DNA of 64,000 bases, from NCBI GenBank assembly GCA_015499995.1, contig JADNRV010000085.1, positions 1 to 64,000 of the forward strand, in the 5' to 3' direction. Source of the DNA: Flammula alnicola. Lineage: Eukaryota; Basidiomycota; Agaricomycetes; Agaricales; Strophariaceae. Numbering within the stretch: position 1 is the first letter of the stretch; each line of letters begins with the position of its first letter. Positions 43,166 to 58,771 of the stretch are shown here, in pieces. The position numbers were made by a program, and so were the translations under genes. The notes beneath the pieces were generated by a model, which did no database searches, was not told where the DNA came from, and saw only the letters and a program-made list of their open reading frames with translations.

Positions 43166-44475
43166 ATGCACTCTCCCTTGAAGTTATTGTGCGTGTGTCT
43201 ACCAAATCGTATTGTAGACTGACCCCAAATGCGAAGGCTAGATGTTTACTATGGTGTCCTTGGTTGGTCCTCGGAGCATATCAAGTGCAGGTGCAGTCAT
43301 CGCCATCTCCTCTGGCGCCAGGCGACACCATAACCTACGATCTGTCCGCGGATCCGTTGCCCACCACTCCACTTGGACTGGTTCTTATACCGGTTGCAGG
43401 AAGTGATCCCAACGCACCACGAGTGTTCACTCAATGGACTGTGACGCTGACCACCTCACCGCAACAGTTCAACGTGCAGATACCGGATGGATTGGCACAC
43501 TCGTAAGTCCTCTTGAAAACTGCTTGCATTACATGACCTAAATCGAAGAAATTCGAATCTCAGATTCTACACGATCGATATGCACCAAAATTCCAGGTGA
43601 GTATTATGGTAACTTCCTTGACTACAAAGACGTTTAATATCGCTACCTAGCGTGTATTCGCCCCTACTGGCCAGCTCTAACAGTTTCGAAATTGTCCCCC
43701 ATCAACTTCATCCTCGACGTCCGCAAGCGCAACGCAAACGTCGCAGAGCTCCTCAACCACCACTCAATCCACCAACACTCCCCAATCCCAGTCAACATCT
43801 CCTCCCGGAGCCTCCACGACGGGTATTCCCCATAAATCGAACGGCAGCGTCATTGGTGCTGCAGTGGGCGGAACAATTGGCGGAATAGCCTTGATCCTCC
43901 TGGCATTGTTATTATTCTGCCGTATTCGAAGGAGGAATGTGCGCCAGACAGTCCTGATCGATGACCATGTGGTGTCACCATACGACCCTCCGGTGGAACA
44001 AACCTCTCCTTTCGCTGCATCGTACCACGATAGGCAGTTCATTCCCAGCCAACCCTCTCTTACTCGTGTATCTCCATTCGTTGTAGACGTCGAGAGGCAG
44101 ACCCAAACACCATCCGACCCCTCAATAGCCAAAAACAGAGAGCTCGTGATGACTCATGTCCAAAACGCTTCGTCGACGGACTCCAGCGGGTATATGGACA
44201 GCTTAACCACTGGATTACCGCAGGCCCAGCTGAGGAGCGAGAGAGAAAGGCTCCTAGGGGAGATTTCGGCTCTCCGCTCCGGCGCAGGGCAGTCCACCTT
44301 CTCCGCAAGCTCTGTAACAGGGACGGATATCTCCGGGAGAGCAGATTCCGACTCATCAGACATGCGAAATCGTATGGAACAACTGACAGAACACGTCAGG
44401 AGATTAGAGACTGCGCTAGAACGCGCCACACAGGTCTACGACGCACCGCCAACGTACAACGCGTCAGACAGATGA
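43166..44475 (+). pseudogene. Secreted/type I membrane protein, copy B (single-base frameshift)
   Basis: Same architecture as copy A: 23-nt first coding exon 43166-43188 (MHSPLKLL), second exon from 43242 (CLLWCPWLVLG), ectodomain PNAPRVFTQWTVTL, the small exon for FYTIDMHQNS and a stalk. At 43696-43700 a run of five C replaces six C in copy A, so the frame changes after FEIVP and would end at 43888. The transmembrane helix and tail (AAVGGTIGGIALILLALLLF, then coiled coil and APPTYNASDR) are intact in the other frame to 44475. Unless this is an assembly error or slippage, the product would be a short secreted ectodomain without anchor. Arm 1 holds the intact version. Confidence 0.7.
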
Positions 44476-45041
44476 TTGAGCAGAATTTTGAACTCCAAGG
44501 TTTCTTGTATTATATTTACTACTCGCTCGTACCACATGGACCACGATTTTTTCACCCATTTCAGTGCTTTCTTCGCCTCCGAGAGAGCACTTCATGACTT
44601 CATCAAGACATTTTTGCTCAGTCCGGGCTTGGTCCGTGACTGCTATTGAGCCACACCTATTCTTCTTAAGTATTAGGAACACGAAGATAGCGCTAGCCAC
44701 ATACGTATTCATCATTTCTGCGCTTCGAGTCGGCCAGAGAATAGTCACATTTCAACCAGTACCGTATCCCGACAATTTGTTAAGTTTTATAGTCGTATCC
44801 TGTTTCCTGTCCGATTCTCAAGTAGCACTATAACTGTAGAATAGCACTTTTTTTTGACCCCTCTCTCCCCCAATTTTATTTTATTGGTAAAGGTTCAAAT
44901 GAAGGTTAGAGTCAAGTTAGAGTAGTAAGAATTTCTGACCGTGCCAGTGACTTTCGGGCCGGCTTCACGCTCAGTCGTTGCCCTCGAGGCAGCATTGCAC
45001 ATAAGTGACATTCACGCCTTCGATGAATCCTACCGCACTCA

Positions 45042-45718
45042 TAGTCTCCTTCACAGACTCCTTAGTGATGATCAATCGATCACTTGATATGGAGTCTGCT
45101 ACTAGTCGCGCCCACCATACCGTTACCGTAGTAAAATTTTGAGGCATTATTTATTCCCACGAACATCACGTGTCATCTGTCAGTCGCGTCGCGTCTCAAT
45201 TGTCTCTTCGATATCTTCGTATATTCAAGGGTAGAAAGCGCTTGCTCATCCAAATTTCTCATAAGGTATTATTTATATAATTTACTACTAAAGTCCGAGG
45301 CATTTTTTAATGCTAATTTGCCCCATTTCAAGTTTCAATTCAAAATAAAAGCATGGACAAGCAACGTTACAAATCAATCTCTCCAATTTTCAATAAGTCC
45401 CAACTTGGGGCTCAAATACCGTAGCATTATAGAATGTACCCAGAAGATACCATGACATAAAAAACATTACAATCAACCTCAATAAAGCCACAAATTTTCT
45501 CTTTACCTCTTGTTCAGCTGGTAATCTGTGACAAGTAGTTTGACAGTGATGGAGAGAGTCCATCTATATGTTTTCCTTTACTTGACGTCTCAAGAGAGCA
45601 GGTAAACGCGTCTATTTCTATGGAGGAGTCGCGTACTTAATGGACGCGACAAGGGCGTGGGAACAACACGTGATGTTGATTTTTTTACTACGGTATCATG
45701 GGCGCGTCGAATTGCAGA
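45042..45718. mobile_element. 677 bp insertion with 12-bp direct repeats
   Basis: CTACCGCACTCA stands on both sides (45030-45041 and 45719-45730), whereas the other arm (about 5,950, minus strand) has a single related CCCCCGCACTCA. Inside, ATACCG...TAGTAAAA (about 45117-45140) recurs inverted as TTTTACTACGGTAT (about 45683-45697). It is AT-rich with no gene. A 9-12 bp duplication would fit a Mutator-like non-autonomous element. Confidence 0.65.
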
Positions 45719-45960
45719 CTACCGCACTCAGCCTCGCGGCGAGGCCTTTCTTCACCGGAAAGCCTAGCTTCTCCAAGCCCTAGCAGAAACAACAACACAT
45801 CCTTTACGATCTCGCAGACACTACAAGAAAGACACGTCACACCAGCTCCTCTGTCAAGCAAAAGATGATTGAAAGAAATCAAACAGATCGTCGCTGAAGA
45901 TAGGCAAGCCACCCTTTCTGAAGGAATAGGTTCCATCGCGCACAGTTCAACATCAGTGGA

Positions 45961-46218
45961 ATGAGCCTACCGATGAGATGTGCCAGGCGCTACAGGGAGG
46001 TCTTTCACCGAACCTTCTTACGATCCACTCCCAAGGCCAACCTCATCAATTTCAATGTCCTTCAGATGAACCTTCAAACCATGAACATCGCAGATCTATT
46101 ATCAGTGTTACCGAGCGTCCGAAGTAGCATAGGACGCGCGGAACCAGTGATATCCCGGCCCGCTTGGAAGTTCGATGACATATCTTCCTGCAATTCTGGT
46201 TCTCAAGACCAGTTCTGA
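45961..46218 (+). other. Open frame conserved between inverted arms (arm 2)
   Basis: 85 codons, MSLPMRCARRYREVFHRTFL to AWKFDDISSCNSGSQDQF, about 130 nt before the S28 start. See the entry at 5442-5714 for its partner. No domain is recognised. Confidence 0.25.
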
Positions 46219-46346
46219 CCCATACGACACTCTGACCATGTGCACTTTCTGGTAGCAGCACCACAAGTTTGATAACAAAGTGAGTAGTTCTATATAACCC
46301 TCTAGCGAGCTTTATCTCATTTGTTACTTATCTCTAGCTGCGCACG

Positions 46347-48583
46347 ATGCTGTTCAACCTTTTCTTGTCAGTCCCTTTGCTCGTCGGCGCTCTCTCCTTT
46401 ACGGAGGGCTCACAGGCACCCTTAGGGCCTTTCAAAGCTCCGAGACTAGGGACACGCGAGAATCTTGTATCACCTCACGTGGCGGATAGGGATAATCTGC
46501 CTGTCGAGAATTTGCCAAAGTTCATCCAAGTATGTCCAACGCATTCAATCGATAAATCCCACGAGCTCACCGAGTCGTTGATGTGTTTTAGATACCGATT
46601 GATCACTTCACTCAAAAAGCTTCAGCGAGGTTCGATAATAGATACTGGATCAACGCGACTTATTGGGAACCAGGAGGCCCTGTATTTTGTACGTGCCATT
46701 TTAGACTATTGTTGCCCTCTTGTGTCTAATGCCTCTTCAGTGTTTGATTCGGGAGAGCAAAACGCAGAGCCTCTCCTTCCCTATTATCTACAGGTATTTC
46801 CAATCCGTCTTCGGTAATAGCTTTTTTTTTCTAACGACAAGCGAACAGGAATACCACGGTCTTTCGGCTACCATGCGTCTTGCAAAACGATACAATGGCC
46901 TTGCAATTCTCTGGGAACATCGATTTTACGGAGACTCTCTTCCATTTCCCGTAAATGTCGGTATCCAGTGGTGTAGCCAGTCCTTCCAGGAAACTAAATC
47001 GTTCACTTTTTTTTAGGAGAATACAACGGCAGGTCAATGGCAATTCCTGACCACCGAGCAAGCACTTGAAGACGTTGTTTTCTTCGCCAATTCCTTTGCT
47101 CACGCAGGATCCAGGCCTTTGTCCAACTCTTCAGATACCTCAGACCCGCTACTGAGCTTCCCGGTCCACCCAAGCAAGACGCCGTGGGTCATGCTCGGCG
47201 GCTCATACCCAGGCATTCGCTCAGCCCTGATGCGGATCCGTAACCCTGAGATAATATTCGCATCTTGGGCCTCGTCTGCGCCTGTTGAGGCGCAGGTTGA
47301 TATGTCGAGCTACTACAAAGCCGCAGAACGTAGCCTCACGAGAAATTGTTCCGCCGATTGGGTCGCAATAACGAAGTGCGTTCATCGTCTTTTTTATTTA
47401 TTACCTGCCGGTCATAAATTCGTCACGCTTAGGTATGTCGACAACACGTTAAATGGAACCAATGAAACTGCCATCGTGAATCTTAAATTTGACCTCCTCA
47501 AGGCGAGGTTAAGCGGTCCTGGCGGGAATACCACTGGTGCCGACGGATTAACGTTGTCGCAGGCTAACAAAACGAGCGATGTCGATGCAGCCTCCATTCT
47601 CATGGATCCCCTTGACTTCTATCAAGTAAGCATCTATCTTATACCGTATTTCACGAGTAATGAACCTGCCTAGTATTATGGCTTTCAAGCTTCCGTACTA
47701 CCCTTCTGCAACATTCTAGAGACACAAAACCGCACAGCCGCTCCGGTGGAGGCGGGTCTCGTCGCGCAATTCGGTATCGATGTAGGCCTCAAGGCCTTCT
47801 TGACGGCAATTGCAGAGCTCGATTACGACTCCATTCCTGGCACTCCGGATGATCCAGTGCAGGATCGCTCGTGGATGTGGCAGTACTGTTCGGAATATGG
47901 TCTGGCTCTCTTCTCGTTTGTCATTTCTAGGATAATTTGCAACTTATAAATGAATCAGGTTTCTACCAACGAGGCGACCCAAACAACCTTCTCTCTATAG
48001 AGACCTCCTTTCTCTCCCTCGAATTATTCCAGCAGCAGTGCAATGAGGCCTTCCCTCAAGGTTTGCCTTCTTCGCCGCAGGTCGGAAACGTGAACAAGTA
48101 TGGTGGCTGGAACATGAACCCGTCTAACGTTATGTTCGCGAATGGTGAATGTACGTGTTCTACATTAATCTCTCGTGTTATGATCGTAAAGTGACATGTT
48201 ACGAACGTTGTCAGTTGACCCATGGCGGACGATGGGTCTGGCTTCTATCGAGTCAAACGCGCCCCAACGCACTCCTTCAGTCGCTGTGCCAGCGTAAGTA
48301 ATTGGAGTTGCATTGCCATCCACGTAGAATCCTCATTGTCGCCTCACTTAATAGATGTAATACGGCCCCTTCTAGTTCCTCTGCCTCTTCTTCATTCTTC
48401 GGGATCACATATGACAATATGGTTCACGTCTCTGATATGCGCGTGCTTATCACCCCAGATGCGAACCATAGCGATTTTAAGACGGTGGGTTTCTATAGTC
48501 CTATCTCTCAGGAACCTTTCTATGCGGGATTGGGGCTGTTCCAGATGGCTCTGGACGAGTGGTTGCCTTGTTTCGAAAAATGA
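46347..48583 (+). CDS. Secreted serine carboxypeptidase, MEROPS family S28
   Basis: Signal peptide MLFNLFLSVPLLVGALS, then exons giving IPIDHFTQKASARFDNRYW, NATYWEPGGPVF, GEQNAEPLLPYYLQ, GLAILWEHRFYGDSLPFPVN, WVMLGGSYPGIRSALMRIRN (GxSYxG nucleophile Ser), ASWASSAPVEAQVDMSSYY, PYCS-type cores, FANGEF-DPWRTMGLASIE (catalytic Asp region) and NMVHVSDMR (catalytic His region), ending LDEWLPCFEK. About nine introns of 45-70 nt were followed. S28 enzymes are secreted, acid-active and cleave after proline at chain ends, helping to digest external protein. The arm 1 copy at 4172-5313 lacks the second half, so this is the only potentially active copy here. N-glycosylation sequons are frequent (NTT, NGT, NKT). 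Confidence 0.85.
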
Positions 48584-52303
<3,720 letters not shown>

Positions 52304-52978
52304 AAATCGCCACTCTTTTTCTTTGGACAATAGGGATTCTGCGTTTTGGACTTTGGAGACTGCCCACGTCACGTCGTCGTTCTCCACATCATGGATGACA
52401 ATTACTTTACAAGCTTCGAGGCTGGAATAATTTAGAGCCTTGGAATTCTTTATTCGTCATCTCCATATACTTATCACACCCCCTCACTTGCCGATACGGA
52501 CTGATTCGTTGTTACAAGTACATAAAGTTACCCGGACATTACTGTTGTGCTATACCATATCCCTTACCAGCACCGGCGCACGCTGGTTGCATATTATAGG
52601 AAATCATACCATACTCACGTCGATCAGAATGTAAATGTTTCCTATCGAGCTTCGGGGCACGGAAGACGGAGTGTTTGATCAAACGTTCGACGAGATTTGT
52701 ATCCAAAAAGAGCCTCAACTATCTAATCTAGATCAGTAAGTCAAGGTCGTCAACAATGACTTAGACCTACATATGTACTCCTCAGTGAAGTCCGAAATCT
52801 CTCACGTCAGGACAAAAGATTCCCGAGATCTTTTCGTAAAACTCCCCACGACAGAAGAACATCAGCCTTCAAGCAACTCTGCATGTCAGAGCGGAATTTT
52901 GGCGGTGATAGTGGATACCTTCTGACTTTGAAATTTGAGGTGTGAATCTTTCTCTCTCTCGAAATCAAAAACAACTTA

Positions 52979-53565
52979 CAGTTGACTCCCTCATAACCCA
53001 TACCCCTCGGTGGACGGCCCAAGGTATGGGTTATCCGGGGTTATGGGCCAATAGAGGGATGCTAAAAATAGATTCGATAAATCTCAGAAGAATTAGGGTC
53101 GCTGGCGGTCAAATTTATGCTAAACTATGGCAATTGTCATTCACGAATGCCTCTAGTATGCTTGTAAGGGGATCGTTCGAGTCATTTATGCCTTGAGGGC
53201 CTTGTGACGGTGGCTCGGGAGGAAGTTGACACCATCAGAGTCGTGAGAAAACTGTCGGAGGTGGTGTTTTCGGGGTAAAATTAGGTCAAAAAGGTCAGTT
53301 TTGAGCTGTTGAGTGGCTGCTGTAGCGTATCATTCGTGATGGATACCCAGAAAATTTATAATTTAACCCCGAACCCACAATTCCAGGCCTAATATAGTGC
53401 CAAAACCTATGGGTTTTGCCTGCCGGGGGGTATGGGTTATGGGTTATCGCGGTTGTATGGGTTATGGTATGCATTTCCCTGCGAACCAACTTGGTGGACC
53501 GAAAAAGGTATGGAGTATAAGGGGTTATGGGTTATCTAAGGTATGGGTTACGAGGGAGTCAACTG
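52979..53565. mobile_element. Tc1/mariner-like MITE (587 bp), TA target
   Basis: Ends CAGTTGACTCCCTCATAACC and the inverse of CAGTTGACTCCCTCGTAACC, flanked by TA (52977-52978 and 53566-53567). The interior repeats tatgggttat in both orientations. It has no transposase. The ends differ from those of the 42.3 kb element, so this is a separate family. Confidence 0.88.
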
Positions 53566-53927
53566 TAATACAATTGAAGACAAAAATACGCGATAGTTCG
53601 CCTAACGAGTAAGAGCGCGTTGATCAAACAGTCAAGTGGTTAACATGATTGCAAGATGACCGTGCCTCGAAATATCTCGAAGCTCGACGAAAACTGGGCT
53701 GTCCGCAAATTGCCAGGCGTTTATGTATTCGTATGTCAGAACCCCTACCAGAAGGGAGATGAACGCGTGTTATTCACGCGTATGTTCATCAACGTCACTC
53801 AACTCTTTGACATCGCCGACGCGGCTCGAAGGTTGTACCTTTTAGATTTTATCGATATAAAAGCCGAGTACTGAACGTCAACGCTCGAACCAGAGCACCC
53901 CCAGATAGGACCCCATAATACTGTCTG
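53566..53927. other. Short intergenic segment with a 72-codon frame
   Basis: A frame at 53656-53874 (MTVPRNISKLDENWAVRKLP onward) ends 53 nt before the WSC start. No family is recognised; it could be an upstream frame in the WSC leader or chance. Confidence 0.25.
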
Positions 53928-56732
53928 ATGTCTGCCCTCGGATTCCTCTTCAGCGCGACTTTGAGCTTCTTGTTGTCTGCTCAGGTATGCTTATGAATTG
54001 CAAATGTATCAGTGAATTTCACGCATGGAACATATCACAGGTCATCTTAAAGGCAGCGAGCGTTTTGCATCCTGTGAGACAGGTTGCGAAATCAAATGGA
54101 CCAATACATGGTTGGAATCACGTAGGATGTTTTTCGTACGTCTGACGTTCACCGGTCTATATTTTCTTTAAATATAGCCTATTTATCAGCGATAACACAA
54201 TTTCTCGAACCCTGAATGCGACTTTCTTATCAAGCACTGCAATGACGCCCGCATTGTGTACCCAGTTTTGCTTCAATCAAGGTTTTGGATTCGCGGGCCT
54301 CGAATCGGGCAATGTAAGTTTAAAAATGTCTCCATAAAATTCCCGCCTCGTATTTCTTTTACTGATCGTACTATATCGAAATAATTATTACAGTTTTGTT
54401 GTGCGTATTCTCTGCCCTATCTGTGAATAACCCGGGTCCCAAATCTCGTTCAGGGTGTGGTGATGCTATACAGAATTCAGCGAACCAGATGGCAGCCAGC
54501 GACTGTGATCTTCTACCTTGCATAGGAGATAGCACACTCTTCTGTGGGGGAAATGACCGCATCGATATCTTTACCGACGGATCGCCCTCAGACGGGCCTA
54601 TAGCCGGCTGGACTTCCGTAGGCTGCTTTACGTGCGTATGACGTTCACCTTCTACGGTATTCCTAAACATAACCCATTTCTCAGTGACAATGTATCTGCT
54701 CGCACCTTGGGAGCAAATTTTTTGACTGCCAGTGCGATGACACAGGCATTCTGTACTCAATTTTGCTTCAATCAAGGACAAAGATTTGCTGGCTTAGAAT
54801 CCGGCCAGGCAAGTACTCTCAAATATCTCACAAGTTCCTATAACTCTGTTGCTGAACATATTTTAGGATTGTTGTGCGTATTCCATGTCCTATACATGAA
54901 TATTTCCAGATCTTAAATTCTGTTCAGGGTGCGATCTCGCCATTCAGCCTACAGCGAACCAGACTGCCGACAGCGACTGTGACCTACCCTGCAATGGAGA
55001 TCCCACGTTCCACTGTGGGGGCAACGACCGCATCCAGATTTTTACTGACAAGCCGAGTTCAAATGGACCCATACCTGGTTGGAATTCCGTAGGATGTTTC
55101 ACGTGCGTATGGTGTTCAACGATTTAGACTTTCTCTAAACATTGTGGCCTATATTGCTTAGTGATCGTGGAGCCGCTCGAACCCTGAGGGCAAACTCTTT
55201 GACTAGCACTGAAATGACACCCTTAGTGTGTACTCAATTCTGCTTCAATCATGGTAAAGGATTTGCTGGCCTCGAATTTGGCGAGGCGAGTTCATAAATA
55301 CTTCTGAAGCCCCTGCTCCGTACTGATCGCATGGATATCTTGGTTATAGGAGTGCTGTGCGTATTCCATGTCTTCGTGAACACAGTATCCTTAGGACCTA
55401 AACGAAATTTAGGGTGCGACGGTGTGATCCAGCTTTCGGCGAATCAGACAGCCGATAGCGACTGTGACCTACCCTGTGCAGGAGACAGTACGCTCATCTG
55501 CGGCGGAAATGACCGCATCCAGATCTTGACAGACGGGGCGCCATCTCCAGCGATATTGCAAGACGTAACCGATCCTTTGCACCAAACACTCGAGCTATGG
55601 CAATATGTAGGGTGCTACGCGTAATTGTCTTCGATAACTTTCTGCTGCACACACACGACTAATCCTTTCATATTCGATCTTTGCAGAGATAACCCTAGTC
55701 CCAATCGCATTCTTCAGAGAATGGTCGGCTCTGGCTCTGCAGATACATGCCCAAATATATGTCAGGAAGAAGCTTTCAATTCATCAGGTAGCCTTGTGTT
55801 CACGTTTGCCGGAATCGACAATGGCGACGAATGCTGTGAGTTTTTCGTTCCAACGATGTTGGAAATTTCCTTATTGTATGCGCATTATGCCAGGGTGTGG
55901 TACCGTACATCTGTAAATGATAATCTACAGCGACTGCCGGACATAGCGTGCGAGTCGATGGCATGCACTGGCGCCTCTTCCGAGGCATGCGGTGGTCCAC
56001 TCGTAATGGCTCTATACCAACAGACCAATCGGTCCGACTTCCATATATTCAACTCTCATTGCCTACTTGACAGCATATCCGATACATTCACACTCGAAGC
56101 AGTGTTCAAGGACAAGCCCAACACCTCGGTTTCAATCAACCTAGCGACTCTGCAGACGCACGTAGGGCTACCACTTTATGCAGCAATCTTATCGGTATGT
56201 TATATTCGTAACTTTCTAAACGACTTCCACTGAAGAATCGACATGCATTATATTAGGCCTGTCCTGCAGCTTGCCCTGATCCTCCCCTGCTCTTCAACTT
56301 AACCAACTTCAATCTGCAGCCATTAGTCAACCCCAACGCCGATCTCACAGATGGTCTTACAATTTCGATAAGTCCAGGCGGCACTCCGAATTTTCAACAG
56401 TTCAATGATGCCGTCACCATTTTTGATCGATATTGCGTCGTGGTCCGTGTGTCCTACGAAGTCTTCTTTACTGCGCGCACTAATATTAGGTTTGCTAGTT
56501 GAATCCATTGGACCCCTCGGACTCATCGCTAGCACTGACCTCGAACGTCATTAACGAGGTTGGCACGATTCTGGACCCAAATCTTACTCTGGACCCATTG
56601 GCTCCTTGGGCTCTGTGTTCGAATAATACTGCTGAAGGAAGGTTAGATGTCGTTTGGAAGGGCGTCCAGGATCAACCAGGATACAATTTGACCAATTGTC
56701 GGGATGTGGTGCTGAAGGTGATAGAAACGTGA
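53928..56732 (+). CDS. Secreted protein with about four tandem WSC domains
   Basis: Signal peptide MSALGFLFSATLSFLLSAQ, then WSC modules that each start GW(N/T)(H/S)VGCF(S/T), continue with ALCTQFCFNQGF or a variant, AGLESG and a Cys-rich CG..I core, and close with DSDCDLPCxGDxTxxCGGNDR. Modules begin near 54,110, 54,610, 55,080 and 55,605; the last is divergent (GSADTCPNICQEEAF, then CTGASSEACGG). After it a non-WSC tail (TFTLEAVFKDKPNTSV to VVLKVIET) ends at 56732 without a clear transmembrane helix. WSC domains bind glycans and occur in wall sensors and fungal surface or secreted enzymes. Introns recur at the same place in each module. No catalytic domain is seen. Confidence 0.8.
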
Positions 56733-57214
56733 GCGCCTACTGCCTAGCGAAGTAAATGCACGCGTCACAACATAGTTACGTAGTGGTAGTTTCTGGGCTT
56801 CGAAGTATTGTTATTGCCGTAAAATTAAATCTTGATTCGTGACTGTTTAAGACTTAGATGCAATCAGGATGAACAATGGATGAGTATGCTGATGCGTCAG
56901 CGAATTACAGACGGAATATATATTGTCAACGACTCAAATCGTCGCGCTACATTCGTGTTCCTACGAGTAGTAAGTAATAAGAATAAGGGATATCAACAGA
57001 CAACAGCAGTCTGGGACCAAGCGAGACCGAGCCGGTCTTCAGATCCTGGGGATGCCCTGGAAGCAGGGAAGCATTGGGATGGGTAAAAAAGAGTGTAGTC
57101 CTTGTGGTAGGAGTGATTGGTAATATAATTCAGCGAAAGTAGAGTGGAAGGTATGTAACAAGGAGAGAGAATCCTCCGAAATTCTGCCCAATTATCTCTG
57201 TCAACAACAGTGTG
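56733..57214. other. Convergent intergenic region
   Basis: 3' flanks of the WSC gene (plus) and TM copy C (minus). No gene or repeat was noticed. Confidence 0.4.
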
Positions 57215-58771
57215 TTATACATATGTAGGTGGTGCGTCGTATGCGTGCTCTAGCGCAGTCTCCAACCTCCTGACGTGTTGTGTTAGCTGGTCTAATCGAT
57301 TTCGTATTTCTGATGAGTCGTCCTGGTCCCTCCCAGAGACGTCCGTCCCTGCCGCTGAGCTTCCTGACCAACTGTGCTGCTGCCCTGTACCGGAGCGAAG
57401 CGCCGAAATTTCACCCAGAAGTCTTTCTCTCTCATGCCTAAGCTGGTCTTGCGGCACTCCAGTGGATAAGCTATCCATGTACCCGCTGGAGGTCATCGAT
57501 GAGCCTGGGACATGAGTCGCACGATTCGCAAAGGCTTCTCTGCTTTTAGCCGTTGAAGGATCGGATAGGCTCGGGGTCTGCCTCTCAACGTCCGAAACGA
57601 CGAAAGGAGATACTTGAGTCATAGGGCCGCGGTTCGGTGAGAACGGCCTGTCGCGATAAGTAAACGACGGAGAGAACGGGGAGGTTTGGTCGACTGCAGG
57701 ATCGTACGGTGTCATGGGCCTTTCATCGCCGAGTGCCAGGGCGACGTCCCTTCTTCGGCGATGACGGCGCCAGAAAAACAATGCCAGGAGAAGCAGCAAG
57801 ATGCCGCCTATCGCTCCTCCAACCGCAGCGCCGATGACACTGCCCCCTGATTTATTGGAAGTACCTGACACGGTGGTGTTGGCCGACGAAGACGCGGGGG
57901 TCCCAGAAGGAGAAGTCGAGTCAGAGGAGGAGGAACTTGACGATAGCGACGATGAAGAGCCCGTACTGGAGGCGCCATTGATTGAGGATAATCCTGTTGG
58001 GGTGGCTGGGGCTGCGGTGGTTTGGGTCTTGGAAGATGAGTTATCCACCGGTGGAGCCTGGACTTGGCTGCTAGGAGACTGAGGAGCGGCGGCGGCCTGA
58101 GTGGTAGTGGTGATAGGAGCGACAGGAGCGACAGGAGCTTGGGTTCTATGGACAGAGACAGTTAGTCATAAAACGTCAATTTTCAGATGTAACTAACGTT
58201 GTTGTTGTTACGGGTGGGGGGGAAGAGGATGGGGTTGATGGTGACGCGATTTGAAAGGCGTTAGAACTCGCAAGTAGTGGCGAATACACGCTGGATGACG
58301 GTATTAGACACGCCCGGCAATAAAAGGACTTGCCACAACGACTCACCTCGAATTTTGGTGCGCGTCAATCGTATAGAGCCTGGAATTCGAATTTCGAATT
58401 ATGTTGCGCAACGTAAACAACTTTTGAAAGGACTTACGAGTTTGCTAATCCCGTCGGTATGCGCACGCTGAACTGCTGCGGCGATACGCTCATCGTCACA
58501 GTCCATGGCGTATAAACTCGGGGCGCGTTGGGGTCGCTTCCTCGAACGGGTATAAGAACCATCCCCAGTGGAGAAGCGGGCAGTGGGTCTGCAACAATGC
58601 CATAGCTTACGATGTCGCCTGGCGCCACGGCACCATTCGTAGACACTATCACTTGGTATCCGCCAAGGACCAACCAAGGGCACCACAGCAGATACCTAGC
58701 CTTCAAATTGGTGATCAGTCCACAATAAAGATTGGTGGATGCACTCACAGCAACGTAAAGGGAGAGAGCAT
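57215..58771 (-). CDS. Secreted/type I single-pass membrane protein, copy C
   Basis: Divergent third member of the family. The 23-nt first coding exon (58771-58749, MLSPFTLL) joins LYLLWCPWLVLGGYQVIV after a short intron. The ectodomain has SDPNAPRVYTPWTVTM. The stalk is longer than in copies A and B and very Ser-rich (SSSSLSSSSSSSDSTSPSG), which predicts heavy O-mannosylation. The transmembrane helix is GAAVGGAIGGILLLLLALFF, followed by WRRHRRRRD. The tail has coiled coils (LRHERERLLGEISALRSG and IRNRLDQLTQHVRRLETAL) and ends APPTYV, keeping the PPxY motif. It lies outside the inverted duplication and so is the older paralog. No frame break was seen. Confidence 0.78.

Noticed and set aside
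57801..58082. Acidic plus-strand frame opposite TM copy C
   Set aside because: It is the antisense of the Ser-rich stalk; the acidic run is the complement of TCN codons.
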